Positions 1 to 11,260 of a stretch of DNA of 64,000 nt are shown here, piece after piece. This DNA comes from Sipunculus nudus (lineage: Eukaryota; Annelida; Sipuncula; Golfingiida; Sipunculidae). Location: positions 76,512,176 through 76,576,175 of the forward strand of contig CM049316.1 of NCBI GenBank assembly GCA_026874595.1, read 5' to 3'. Position 1 is the stretch's first letter; every line of letters starts with the position of its first letter. A model generated the notes under the pieces. That model did no database searches, was not told the DNA's origin, and saw nothing but the letters and a program-made list of their open reading frames with translations. The translations under genes were made by a program, and so were the position numbers.

Positions 1-930
1 CAAGGCTGAGGCGCTTTCATCTTTTTTCTACAAAAATGTGTCAAATAATACAATAATATACACTTAACACCGAAACGAAGTGCCCGGATTTAGAGTTTCG
101 CGCATTTTCTTCCCTCTACGGGTGCATGCAAGAGTTAAGTTTAATATCTACTTACCTCATGGTACACTTAACTGTGTAACTGTTCTAAGCCCCCTCCCCC
201 TTTTCTAAAACCCTGTATCCCGTAACCCTGTTTGTAAGCTTTGTCCGCAGAAAGGAAAGAACTACAGTGGAACCTAAATCTGGCTTCTGAGGACAAAAAA
301 GCAATCGCCCACTTTCAACTTAACTCCAGACACTGCAGTAATAACAATCGGGTACATTTAGCAATGCTGCTGGGTCTCGCTTTGCTCATGTATTGTTTTA
401 TTACCTTCTGTTATAGCCCTCACCAAGTCAAGGCAATACTACAGTCCTGATAAAATAACAGGATATATTTAATTAAATATACAAATATATATTACCCCAT
501 ATACCTATAGCGACAATCTGTCCAGTATTTACCGAATCAAATGCAGAAGTTTGTTTTTAAAGGTTGTTATCAAATCTGCATATGTGTTGTTCAGCTGCTG
601 CTTTAACATTAATTTAAATCAATTGTTCTTCTTTAAAACTGATTCTTGATAAACTCTATAAAATTGTTTTTTTGTCAAAGTCGTTGTGAAAAATCCCGCC
701 AGAAGCTCTTCCGTCCCTCTGCCAGGTAATTCGGTCTCTTCTTATAATTTCTTTTATTTTGCGGGGTATTATTACGGTTGATTAATATTTCCTTAATATT
801 GGTTATCCGTCAGATGTTCTACATAAATAGCCTACGTTAAATATTTCACCGACACATTTTTTTAGAAACCAGCGCACGGGAGCAGCCTTTTTGATAGGTA
901 CAGGTATGGTCCCTGTAAATTGAATGATCA

Positions 931-1045
931 TGACGTCATTTGTCAAAGAAACGTAGGACAGGTCAAACATGAATATTCATAAGTATATGTAAAAAAAACT
1001 ATATAAATTGCGCATGCAAAGGAAAGATTTTCAACAGTCAGACGT
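931..1045 (+). promoter_or_regulatory. Promoter-like cluster: CRE, TATA box, possible start region
   Basis: A perfect palindromic cAMP-response element TGACGTCA lies at 931-938, a TATA-box match TATATAAA at 1000-1007, and an octamer-like ATGCAAAG just after it. A transcription start about 25-30 bases downstream would fall near TTTCAACAGTCAG (about 1028-1040). The order and spacing fit a plus-strand RNA polymerase II core promoter. No convincing coding sequence follows, so this could drive a non-coding RNA, a 5' UTR exon of a distant gene, or be chance in AT-rich DNA. Confidence 0.35.
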
Positions 1046-2044
1046 TAAAATTATTCAGAATTATATGTTAGAGTGACTGTATTGGACAGTGATATCGGGC
1101 CAAATATTTGAGGACCCATACATTATATATAGCAGGTGGATAATAGGGGAAATTAAACAAAAAAAATGACGGTGTTGGCCTCATTTTGTTTGAGGGGATT
1201 GAAAGTTTGTTTGTATGTTTCTATGTATGTTCCTGTGAAAAAAACTTCACAGGCGGCGACATTTTTGGTCAGTTTCAAAAGCGGTCATCTAATGAAAAAA
1301 AAACAAGATGCACAACCTTCGTTGTTCTCGAACAACATAAAAGTGCAGGAGCTGAGCTTGAGTTTGTTGTATAACACGAAGCCAAACACCCGATACTATA
1401 CGGTCATTAGGTCATCCACAAAATAATTGCCCTCCCCCCCGGAATAACATTATTTCCTACTTATATAAATGAGACAAATGCCAGTAGGGTGTGTAGAACT
1501 TAAAAAATACAATAGCTGAGGGCTTAGTTCTATCAACTCCCGTGCAGCAGAAATGGCCATTTTCACCCGATGTCTGCAGGTACTTTTCGGACTCACATAT
1601 AGGCGACCTAAAATGTGCTGTATTGGTCTCGAACTGGTAAAACTGACAAAACATACCTTAAATATAAACACGGGGAAGGCTAGGCTAAATGTCCTGATAC
1701 TTCGCGTTGTACATATTTTTTTAATGTGTTTTTAATTTATTTATTATTAAAATATCTTTATTGAGGGTGGCTTTTTCAGAATATACTCATCTTCCGCAAG
1801 TCCCTGATAGTAAATGAAATTTCAAACATATAAACAAATAGCATGAAAGTATTATATACCATGCAAGTAAACGTGTGTTGAAAATTGCAATTTAATAGAT
1901 AACATATTAGATATTTATTGTTCTGAATTCAACATGGTTATTATTCAGTGTTTTTTTATATTATTCATGCATTCGTACGGTGGCTATTCATGTTTTAACC
2001 ATGTTCAAACCGTTTTATGAAAACAGGTTCAGAGAATAATTCAA

Positions 2045-2064
2045 ACCAATGTGCGCACATTGGT
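2045..2064. repeat. Perfect 20-bp palindrome
   Basis: ACCAATGTGCGCACATTGGT equals its own reverse complement over all 20 bases, with no spacer. It could be a symmetric protein-binding site or the residue of a hairpin; function unknown. Confidence 0.8.
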
Positions 2065-2151
2065 GGTAGTTTTCTCCACTTACTAGTATAATAATTAAAA
2101 TCAACATACACAACTTGTATAAAGACATTAAATAGATTTATTATTATTACG

Positions 2152-2406
2152 TCAAGGAATCAGAGAATATGGCTTCAGATCTTTCTTGAACTTATTTAAA
2201 TCATGATAAATAAAAGATTTTTGCATCAGTGGAGGTATCTTGACGTGAAATAAATAACTTGTGTTATAACAGTGTATTTCAGAATGAGTTTCCGATAGAC
2301 AGTTAAAATAACCAGTTGCCAGGCCATTCAGGCATTTAATCATAAATACATTTGAAAGGTAAGAAAGCCTTTGGGTCATACTTAGCCATTTTTTTATTGA
2401 TATCAA
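2152..2406 (-). pseudogene. Decayed C-terminal fragment of a non-LTR reverse transcriptase
   Basis: The translated frame reads MTQRLSYLSNVFMIKCLNGL followed by A-x-x-Y-F, then a CYNTS-like segment and KSFIYHD...LNKFKKDLK. This follows the C-terminal region of CR1/jockey-type LINE polymerases, where a 'QR..YL....YKC.N.LAP.Y' stretch precedes 'HNY.TR', an aromatic 'F......LWN.LP' segment and a final 'FKK.LK'. The CR1-like element at 23.4-28.9 kb in this window shows the same order (IEQRYLYLLSILTYKCINDL). The LWN.LP block is missing here, so the fragment has an internal deletion. No catalytic domain is present. It is a dead remnant and not a host gene; the family call rests on this local comparison. 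Confidence 0.6.
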
Positions 2407-4111
2407 TGGTTAATTAATTGTATACTCATATCACAATTCCCAGAAATTATACGGGATGCCCTTTTCTGGAATTTTCGGACAACGTTCATGTTAGTTGGTC
2501 TTTGATGACAACAAATGATTAAATCTTTACCTAAGAAGTTAGTTCATTGAATAATATGTGCTCTCAACCTTAGACAATTGTCAGATGTTAATACGAGATA
2601 TTGAGCCTTATCAGTATAGCGCAGGACTATACCAACGATAGTTTGTAGAGACATGAATCAGCGAAATCCTTTATATGGTTTTACCAAGGCTCTGAATATT
2701 GTTTGTCTTCATTCAAAAGGCTCTGTGCAGAACTTTATAAATTTTTGTAGCAACCTAAACATACACACAGAATACAAAACAGTTGATTAAATTGTATAAT
2801 TCTGACATGAATAAATAGTTGGCGTTACTAATTATTCGACTTTCTTAGAAGCAGGATTCTTTAAACTATAATAAAAAGAGAATAGTGTATTATTCTCCAT
2901 AACAGGTCAATAATTCACAAAGGTTTCCTGAAACAAGCACATAGAAAAGACAAGTGGATCAATATAAAATATTTGTGGGGTTCATCTTCACTGTTTTATT
3001 ATATCACGTCAGGTGCAACACTATTTCTTGACAGGCTTTCATACATAATTATAACGATCTGAAAACGAACCACGAACCCTTTTATGTCTGAAACAATGTA
3101 AAGGTTTAACTACAAAGGGGTAAAACGGGGCGGAATGGATAAATAAACACTCGATATAGGTCACTGATACACTAAGCTATGTGGTAAAAATAACAATCGC
3201 AGATCCCTCGACAATTTGGTGCATAAAATACGACGTTTATCTCTGCCCGTATTCTGTCCTATTCACTGGGAATAGGTGAACAGGATTAATTCAATTGTAC
3301 TAAAGAATTACCGACGTCAGAGGTCACAAGAACAAAGAAGATATAGCCAAGAAAGCATAAACTCTGTATTCAGGAGGGTCATGGTGTAATATTTTGTATG
3401 ACCCAAGCGGTTCGGTATGGATTGTTTTACCATAGTCGTCTCTGCAGGATGGCCTGGGTTTTGTTTGTGTCTCCGTCCATCAGGTATAATGTCAGTACAA
3501 AACAGTCAATGTATTCTGTATTGAAATGGTAATATCAGGAACAGTTGTCAGCACGCGATTGTCGCACGCTTCAAGGTCACGTCGGAACAAAACCCTGCTT
3601 CTCTCGTGTCGACCCCGACCAGGCCACACCACATGGGTCCAAAACTTGTCAAAAGGAATCACGTATTCATCGTGATCATTTATTCAAGCAATCTGCAAAC
3701 TTAGGCTGTCCAGCACCAACTTAAGAGAAAACAAGACAAACATAGAAAGACAGTATTATTATATCAATGATCATTTTGGGAATGTATGTTCTGATTACAT
3801 GATGATCAAAATTGTCCTGAATAGTTCACCTATAATATTACAAATAAAACATTTTGCAAAGACACAATACAAAGCAAAATGAAACAGCATGAAAAACAAA
3901 AATGTAGTCGCTCGACAGTTGATGTAACATAACAAATTTTCAAGATATAATAACTTTTGCGAAGTCCGCAAAATATGCATAAAATTCATTATCGGGTTTG
4001 TCTAATTTTAATTATATTTCCGTCAAACATCTTTACAACAATCCGTCTTTCTCTAAAGATTCAGAGCCCATTTCTTACACATACGCTCACGAAGGCAACA
4101 CCTTCCACTAT
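2407..4111. other. Intergenic DNA, nothing recognised
   Basis: No open frame with plausible coding character and no RNA gene seen. A short segment near 3445-3480 (pyrimidine-rich tract, CAG, then a brief ATG frame) superficially resembles an acceptor plus exon, but it is too short to support. Confidence 0.5.
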
Positions 4112-4280
4112 CAGAAGCGGATCCGGGGGGGGGGGGGGTCCAGGGGCTTTTAAAAGGGTTTTAGACGAAATTTTGCGACCTGGACCCCCCTTTTTCGGAC
4201 CTGATGACCTTTTTTTAGGAATTTCATCAGTCCTCCTGGGTTGGACCCCCACCCTTTCCTAAATCCTGGATCCGCCCCTG
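4112..4280. mobile_element. Short non-autonomous DNA element (MITE), copy 1
   Basis: About 170 bp bounded by CAGAAGCGGATCCGG on the left and CCTGGATCCGCCCCTG on the right; the right end reverse-complemented (CAGGGGCGGATCCAGG) matches the left end with a few differences. The ends resemble hAT-type termini (CAG.GGCGG). The interior is rich in GGGG and CCCC tracts. Related sequence occurs at 56,626-56,819 (shared interior and right end) and a single end at 50,957-50,995 in inverse orientation. Flanking 8-mers do not match, so no target-site duplication is visible. Confidence 0.6.
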
Positions 4281-5926
4281 ACAATTCATTGATTCTGTCC
4301 GAGTGTTAAGATTTGAAACAATCATAACAGAGCGTACATCCAGTTCAACACGCTGTTATAAGTTATCTCCATGGGAAGTAGTCTTGAGGTGAACTAATGT
4401 GTAAAAACGTACTTGTTGATATATGCTGAAAGATTATTGACAGTGCTTTTTTTCTTTATTGACAGTGCTTTCTCTAAGAAGAATATATTTCGAGATCTGC
4501 AGCTATCTAACCGTCCTCTCGATACACATTCCTCGTGGATATTGGTAAGTTTTTGTGACCGTTGTGTAGCCTTGAGGGGAAATGGCGTCGGGAAAATCAC
4601 AGTACTGCAGACCCGCTAATGTTTTACACCTACCAGTCATAGTACGTTACCACTGAAGTGACAACTTATGTTTTTATTTCATGCTACGAGGTTTGTCTGC
4701 CTTTGGGGACCGCTTTTCGTGACAAACTTTGCGTGTGGGGCGGAATTACTGTAGCAATGGTCGGGAGCTAACGTAAAATAGCTTATCTGTGGGGAAAATG
4801 CCATCTTCATAAATACCAACACATACTGCATTACTTGACATTTAATCCCGTATTTTACGGAGGTTAAAAAGGTTTCAGGTGTCAGCTGTTATTTGAAAGA
4901 AGCCTCCCTGACAGGTAACAAGGTCCAAGCTAAAACTGACACGAACTTTTTCATGAGGCCCTCGTGAATTTGGAGCCCTTTACCACTAATGAGAGCATGA
5001 TGCTAAATCTTTTTTATATAAATGGGTAAAAATTGTACACTTCAACGATGAAATAAAAACATTAATATCTTTACAGAACAAAACAAGTAACACACTTTAT
5101 TTGCGTATGCTTATGTGTGTGAATGTGTCCGTTTGCATACGTCTGCAAAGCCTGGACTTGCTTACGATTACAGAAAGTTTTATTTGATTAAAACAATATA
5201 AATATATATATTTTTTTACCAAATCATCGACACAATCTTTATTTGTCAGTGCTTAGTTTTTTTCTAAATTTAGGATTATATATATATTTTTATAATTCAT
5301 AAAATAATCTATAAGAATCACATATTGTGCATAGATAGCTTCCTATTAAAACACCCATAGGACTTCTTATCCATCGATGAGGTGTCCGGTCTAAACGTTG
5401 ACTGGACACATCCACGACGAACTTACGTTTTCAGTTAAGAGCGTTTGTTGACATTTATCCCTGTACTGAGCTGAGGATGAAAAGTTCAGAATCTCTCTGG
5501 AGATGTCAATTTGTAATTGTGGGAGAACTGCCGGTCATATCTTGTTTGGAAGAGAGTTCCGCCGGGAGATGCGACTGCTCCTGGGCGAGCTCTCAAGTTT
5601 AGTTACATCGAACAAAGCGACGAGGGGATATACGCTAATGTTGAGCCTGCAAGAAACCTTTTACAATAAACGTCAGAGTAACTTATTTTTATTTGACTTA
5701 AAAAAATTAGAAATAAGTGAACTGCTGGAATTGAAAAATTATATTCTTCTGGGTGCAATGTCGATTTTATCTATATTTTATTTCTTATATGTGTTTCATA
5801 TAAATGTTCATGGGTCATTGATCAGGGGTATGCTAGGTGATTAAACGTCTTTTTTTCTGGTTATAGCATAAACATTACAGTATACCATATAAAAACCTAT
5901 TCACGAACCCCCATACCTAAACACAA
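4281..5926. other. Intergenic DNA, one unassigned ORF
   Basis: No supported gene. The longest frame is an ATG-initiated 113-codon plus-strand ORF at 5503-5844. Its start region (EFRREMRLLL) recalls the helix after TM7 of some GPCRs, but no TM7 or NPxxY sequence precedes it in frame. Its end is a hydrophobic stretch (about residues 80-100). It is most likely a chance ORF. Confidence 0.45.
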
Positions 5927-6441
5927 CAGTGATGTAGTCGAGTCCACACAATCCAAGTCCGTGTGCAAGTCTGAGTACAGGCCACTCGAATCCAAGTCCA
6001 AGTCCAGGCCACTCGAGTCCAAGTCCGAGTCCAGGCCACTCGAGTGCAAGTCCAAGTCCAGGCCACTCGAGACCGAGTCCTTAAGGTGCGAGTCCAAGTC
6101 CACCTGCTTGGGGCCGAATCATTTGGAACTCGAGTCCAAGTCTAATACCAATATTTTATTTAGTTAGTTACAAGTGCCCTTAATTTGAATGTTTAATTAC
6201 GTTTAACCCCTGATGCGGAGCTTAAACTTGGTATGTAAAGTCTTATTTTTGTAAACTTCTGTAAGTAGTTCATCCATGTGCACAATCTTTACATGGTACG
6301 AGACAGTTTTTACTGGACTCGGCCTGAATTCTCGAGTCCATATCTCCGAGTCCGAGTCCAAGTCAGAGGCAGGACTCTCGAGTCCATGTCTGAGTCCTTA
6401 AAAAACTGGGCTGGAGTCAGGACTGGAATCCTACATCACTG
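5927..6441. mobile_element. hAT-like non-autonomous transposon with GAGTCC/AAGTCC repeats
   Basis: The left end at 5927 and right end at 6441 are an 11-bp inverted repeat, CAGTGATGTAG. The flanking 8-mers AAACACAA and ACGCACAA agree at 6 of 8 positions, fitting an aged 8-bp target-site duplication, the size made by hAT transposases. Inside both ends (about 5938-6140 and 6315-6430) is a dense array of hexamers GAGTCC and AAGTCC separated by AGGCCACTC-like spacers. No transposase ORF is present, so it would depend on an element elsewhere. Low-complexity Ser/Lys/Glu frames across the array are by-products of the hexamers. Confidence 0.65.
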
Positions 6442-8674
6442 ACGCACAACTGCACTGAGCTCTTTGGTAGATTGATTGAACCAGTCAGTGGCATAACACG
6501 TGTTACTAGTTTGTATTAAGCAACATTAATTAAGCATTTTATTGTTTATAAGAATAAGATATAAAACCTTTACTTCAGACGCTTTACAGTAATATTGTGA
6601 AGTATAGCTTCTAAAGTCATTTGTAGGTGTAGGATACAATTTTTAAATACGTATATTAAATTCCGTGACCAAAATCGTGTGGGGGACAATGGACCGGGAT
6701 AAAGTCTTAAAACTTATCGAACGTTAGCGTACACTTAGTTGCCTCGCCCTCACTTTAATCCGTTTTAAAACATAAAAATAACTGCTGCTTTGACATTTTT
6801 ACCAGTATTGAAGTGAGGTTTAAAAGGTACCAGAACTAGTGTAGAAACATCAGATTATAACCAATTTACATCCGGGCCACTCTCGTTAAGCTTTAATTGG
6901 GATGACCCCCGCCCAGAGAATAGAGGGAGTTCTCGTAAATGTACTTGAGTTTAAGGAAGTGCGCTTTTTTACGGCATTAACTTAAAGTTCTTTATAACTT
7001 ATGTCAAGAAAGAACTTTCGTGTTTCAACCCGAAATCATTATTCTGAATGCATGGCCTTGGGCAAACAAAAACACGTAAAATGTAACATTTTATATCACG
7101 GCCTTGCGTTAATGGGGTTGGTCCCGGATCCCGGAGGGGTCCAAAGATGTTTACACAAGAAAGTATTGATCATCCAGAAGGTGTGATAGACACCATTTCC
7201 CTGTTTCTCAGCATCGAAAACCAGGACTTTAACGAGGAAATGGTAAGCATTCAATCAAATCATGGAAGATTTATCATTTCTGATAACAGACTGATTAGAC
7301 ACAAGATATACATTTTTTAAATGACAAGTAGACGTGTGAAGCATTGACAAGCAATGCGGTAAACACTTCAAAACCTAAATATGAAACTGGCCTGAGACCG
7401 CTGTTTCCTTGCTAGGGTTTATAAAATGTCATGTCATGGTATATGTTATTTTTAGGATATTCTGAGCATATTGCTTTTACATAATCCTAAGGGTTATTAA
7501 AGGAAAAAATGGTGGAGAGTAAAGGACAATAAACAGATGTAAATACCGAAAAAAAATATAAAGACAATCCTTATTTTTATCTGATTATTTATATATTTAA
7601 AATATTTAAATTTACGACATAAAACAGTTAATTATTTTTCCGACAAATACTAAATGGTCGACAGTTTTCAAGGCTTCTGGTGGAGTTCACTATAGCTTGG
7701 GAACTGAAGCTTGGCTTCCTCGGGGACTATGTCGTTGTCTATCCTGATCATTGTCCAGGATAAGAAAACTGGTTCTCCGGCTGTAACACCAACAGGAAAG
7801 GAAAACGTGAACAGTGCGGGATAATACTTGGCCTACTCGATTAGACAATTCACAGAGTCTGATTCAATGGTGATTAAAGTTAGTAAATCCAGGCGGTGAC
7901 CCACACAGTTAACAGATAATACTTTGTGTCAGTGATTACCATACCGATATAGATAAGATGAGGATGGAGGAATGGTGAGTGTCAGCGATCCGGTGTAGGT
8001 CTATATGTGTGTGTGTATGATAAAGAGAATCTGTGCTGGGTACTCATTAGATGCTACACTGCGCATATATTAGCTGATATACCTGCTAGCTAAATACAAT
8101 AGAATGCCTACCTTGTTTAAGCGGCACTCGGCTTTTAACAAGTCCTGCCACTTGTGATAATAATAATATTTCGTGAGTTGAGGTATGTGGACACAGTAAT
8201 TCTAGGATATAATAACATTCTAATTCAACATTCGCAAGAAATTTATTATATTTAGGTATCTGTTATTGCAAATCCTGATTTTCTTAAGTAATCCGGATCA
8301 TCATTATATATCTTTAAAATTAAGGATCACAACGAAGAGAGTGTTTAAAGTTTGTCCCTGAATTGTTTATTAAACCTGTTATTCCCGGGAACGTTTTAAT
8401 TGAAATAATTGTAAACGTCGTTTGACATCGTGGAACTGCTTCCCTTAACTATAGACAAAACAAACAACATCATCCATGGCCTACATGCTGTACGTTTATT
8501 AACATACATCGTTCTCTGTTTCAGAGAAAGGGCACGAACACATGGAATTACGTTATTGTCCTCTGTGACGTCACGACTTGCACTCCAAAGATGGCCATAG
8601 TGTCACCTGCAACCTCCCCATGTAAACAAATGTGCCATAAAACCCCACTAAACACTCATTCCGTAATAATTTAC
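6442..8674. other. Intergenic DNA with one possible exon
   Basis: Apart from the weak exon candidate at 7147-7242, nothing recognisable was seen. AT-rich; no tandem array or mobile-element ends identified. Confidence 0.45.
7147..7242 (+). CDS. Possible coding exon of unknown gene (weak)
   Basis: A 96-base open segment runs from an ATG at 7147 to a consensus donor ATG|GTAAGC at 7242/7243, giving exactly 32 codons (phase 0). It begins MFTQESIDHPEGVIDTISLF and ends in an acidic NEEM. The in-frame stop upstream is at 7084, so the frame is open from 7087. Composition is less AT-rich than its surroundings and the donor is strong. The pattern 'HPEGVI..IS.FL.IE...F.EEM' loosely recalls the helix near the C-terminus of cytosolic sulfotransferases, but this is only a resemblance and no PAPS-binding motif is seen nearby. 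No matching downstream exon was found. It could be a chance ORF ending at a donor-like sequence. Confidence 0.22.
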
Positions 8675-8838
8675 GCATGGATCGGCCCAACATTTAATAA
8701 ATTGTTCCTTGTATCATTGCCGAGCTATCCTGAAAATTTCATCGAATCCCTTAATAACTTTTTGTGTAATGTTGCAAACAGACAGACAAACCAACGCCAC
8801 CAAAAACATAAAACCCGCCGCTTGGCGCCGGTAATAAC
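8675..8838 (+). mobile_element. RTE-like LINE 3' tail or derived SINE, copy A
   Basis: Contains the run CCTGAAAATTTCATCGAATC, then CTTAATAACTTTTTG, CAGACAGACAAACC, AAAACATAAAACCCGC and a GGCG..GGTAATAA end. This order is familiar from 3' ends of RTE-clade LINEs in marine invertebrates (from memory, not searched). The segment at 20,730-20,850 carries the same order of blocks (GGAAATTTCATCAA, TTAATAACCTTTT, AGACAAACAAACGC, AAAACATAGCCCCCGCC, GGCGGAAGTAA). No reverse transcriptase frame is attached. Confidence 0.6.
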
Positions 8839-11193
8839 ATTTTCCTCAACTTTTATAAATATAAATATAATTTGATACGATAATGTCGATAGGGGCAGCT
8901 GTTACGATACGGTTGCTGGCATGATTTTAACATCTGCTGGGGCATTTGACAAATGGCCTAATATTATATTGTAGCTGGCATCATACCAACCCACTCTGGA
9001 TACACTTTCAATGCTCTTTCGGGTCTCCCATGTGATGATTCCAGAACCCGGAGCCCCATCTTCCGCACCAGACATATAACATAGCTAGAAAATAGGCAGG
9101 GGAGAGAAAGGACATGATGAATGGATTTCTAACCGGATAAAATTTATACGATACAGCGATGGTATATTTCGTAAATAAGATGCAAGGGTCTTTAAAACTA
9201 TTTTTACAATGGCAAAAAAAATGATACGGGGTCGGTAATGAGAACAGGCAGAAAGCCAGCGCATCGCACATCTCTTGATATGGCAGACTGGTGGTCACGT
9301 GGTCTCCGAGTACTGACATTTTTTATAAATAACACCGATAAACGTTTGAAGTATGAGCTGCTCATGTACAACTTATTATCCTCATGGGAGGTTGTTTGTG
9401 CGTATTATAGTTAACTCTATCGCAGATCATATAAAAAAACACGAAGCCTGGCAAGCAGCGGTACATAAAATCTCCGATCAGCCAAAGGACCCGCGCTGCT
9501 TTTTTTATAAATATCTTCCTTTGAAGATTGCAGTTGTGCTACCAATGTAAATGGATGTATGTGTGTATTATAGATTATCGCAGATCTGATCGAAAAAAAA
9601 CATGAAGTCTAGCGAGTTTTATTTTTAAAAATCTCCGATAAAAATAAAAAAACAGGGACCCACGCTGTATTTTATAGCAGTTGTTGTATAACAATATATG
9701 TGGACGTCAAACTAGTGTAGGGAACCCTGTGAACCGCACAGCGATATCAGCCTCAATTAGTGTAGCATCAGTTTTAATAAATGTGATTCTTTTCGTAGTT
9801 ATTTAAAGTTTTAAACTTCCATACCCGATATGCAGCAGGGAAACAATCCAAATTAGACATGGGGGGTCAAACAACTCAAGTCTTTCTCCACCACCCTTAA
9901 ATCCCATAAATCATAATGGAGCGCATGAAATTCCTATTTCTTATGTAAACTTTTCTTCCTAAATTATGACACCTATCGGCGACGGTTGATACCGAGTGTA
10001 TACTTAACGTTTAAAACCAGCTGTTCTCCTGCCTAATTTGTAGATATTATGTAATTTCTGCTTACTCTGGCTTACGTTTTAAAAAACCTCGGTACATGTT
10101 TTTGTTGACAAAGAGAAAAACACATATAACCGGGGTATTTACTGCAAATGTGAGAAAGTTGAAAATTCACTCTTTATGATGGTGAGAACCTGAGGAGACT
10201 ATACATCATTTGGACGTGGTTGAGTGTCGGTGGTCATTGTGTCAGGCCCGCATGTTATAAACATTTTAAGCTTAACAATACAAATAGCCTTTATAACCTG
10301 GGATCGGCGTTTGTTTCGCTTTAAGAAGCATGCTTTATTTGCATAAAAATCAGCTGTTACTGGTACATGCATGTTTTTTTTTCATCTTATTTAGTCCATA
10401 TCTTTTTTTTAAACCTTATATCTGAAATATTAGTCATGACAGGTCAACCTGAATGCTATTTTCATAACCTTGTGTGGCAACAGTATAATTGGTTTTAGGT
10501 TAAATACTTCGTAATTTTTTCAACGGCTATTTCGTCTTTTTCAAATGCGTTTGTGTGAGCCATGACGTAGCTGATCACGTGGTGCTGCTGCGTGTGTAAA
10601 CAACAGATTACTTGCGTCCGACATATAGCCATAGACATATCACAACCGTCATTATTTGGCAAGTTGAACACCTGGGGCCCAAAGATGTTGGGCAAAGGTA
10701 TTCTGTGATCTCAAACATTTCGTGACAGCTTCGTTTGTTAGTAAATCTTTTTTTCAAACTAGATGTATCTTCTTTAACTGTTTTAAAGCTCAAGCAGACG
10801 TCAGCTCGGAATATGTCCCACTAACTTCGATTCCTTTTATCAACATGAATACATCCACAGATCATTACGCGTGGATCAGGTAAATTCACAACTTTCGGGT
10901 GATATTTATTTTAATGCACAGGGAAGCATTAAATGGCGATAAGGTAAAGCACCTAGGCGAGGGTCACAAGATTTTTATTTCTGCACGGGAGTGGATCAGT
11001 TGGTAGGCAAAGTAACTGTGGCATATCTTTTTGTTATCTAGAAGACAGTCATATTCCGGTGTCTCCGCAAACTAAAGAACTTTAATCGTGAAAACCCTAT
11101 GGGTCAGTATACACCTGCCGTGCCAAAGAGGGTGTAAATTGAGGAAAATAATAACAGAATCATGTGTGCAGTCCGGGGGCTTTTGAAATCACC
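8839..11193. other. Intergenic DNA, nothing recognised
   Basis: Only short frames; no domain, RNA gene or mobile-element terminus seen. It lies directly upstream of the signal-peptide exon candidate, so regulatory sequence for that exon would be here; no clear TATA box was found close to it. Confidence 0.45.
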
Positions 11194-11260
11194 ATGCTTC
11201 GATTGAACATTCCAGTTACATTTTTACTTTTGATTGCCAGTGATACTCGAATCTTATCTG
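11194..11260 (+). CDS. Candidate first coding exon encoding a signal peptide
   Basis: An ATG in good context (TCACCATGC) opens a 67-base frame that ends at a strong splice donor, CTG|GTAAGT, at 11260/11261. The 22 full codons read MLRLNIPVTFLLLIASDTRI then L-S, with a split Gly/other codon (phase 1). This is a textbook signal peptide: a basic N-region (Arg3), a hydrophobic core (about residues 6-15) and a likely cleavage after Ala15-Ser16. A phase-1 intron after a signal-peptide exon is typical of secreted and type I membrane proteins in animals. An upstream ATG (about 11,163) starts a short frame overlapping the start. No downstream exon was recognisable, so the mature protein is unknown and the gene may extend beyond the window or have small exons. 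A chance signal-like ORF next to a donor remains possible. Confidence 0.4.

Larger units (their letters stand above)
1..2151. other. Intergenic DNA, no supported gene
   Basis: AT-rich DNA with only short open frames (up to about 86 codons), several starting at non-ATG codons, with no recognisable domain and no consensus splice pattern. The only structured features seen are a CRE plus TATA cluster near 0.93-1.04 kb and a 20-bp palindrome at 2045-2064, listed separately. Confidence 0.6.

Noticed and set aside
5503-5844. 113-codon ORF whose EFRREMRLLL segment looks like a GPCR C-terminal helix
   Set aside because: No TM7 or NPxxY sequence lies upstream in frame and the rest of the ORF has no receptor character.
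5897-6167. Ser/Lys/Glu and Asp/Leu/Ser repeat proteins on both strands
   Set aside because: Both are translations of the GAGTCC/AAGTCC hexamer array inside the hAT-like element.
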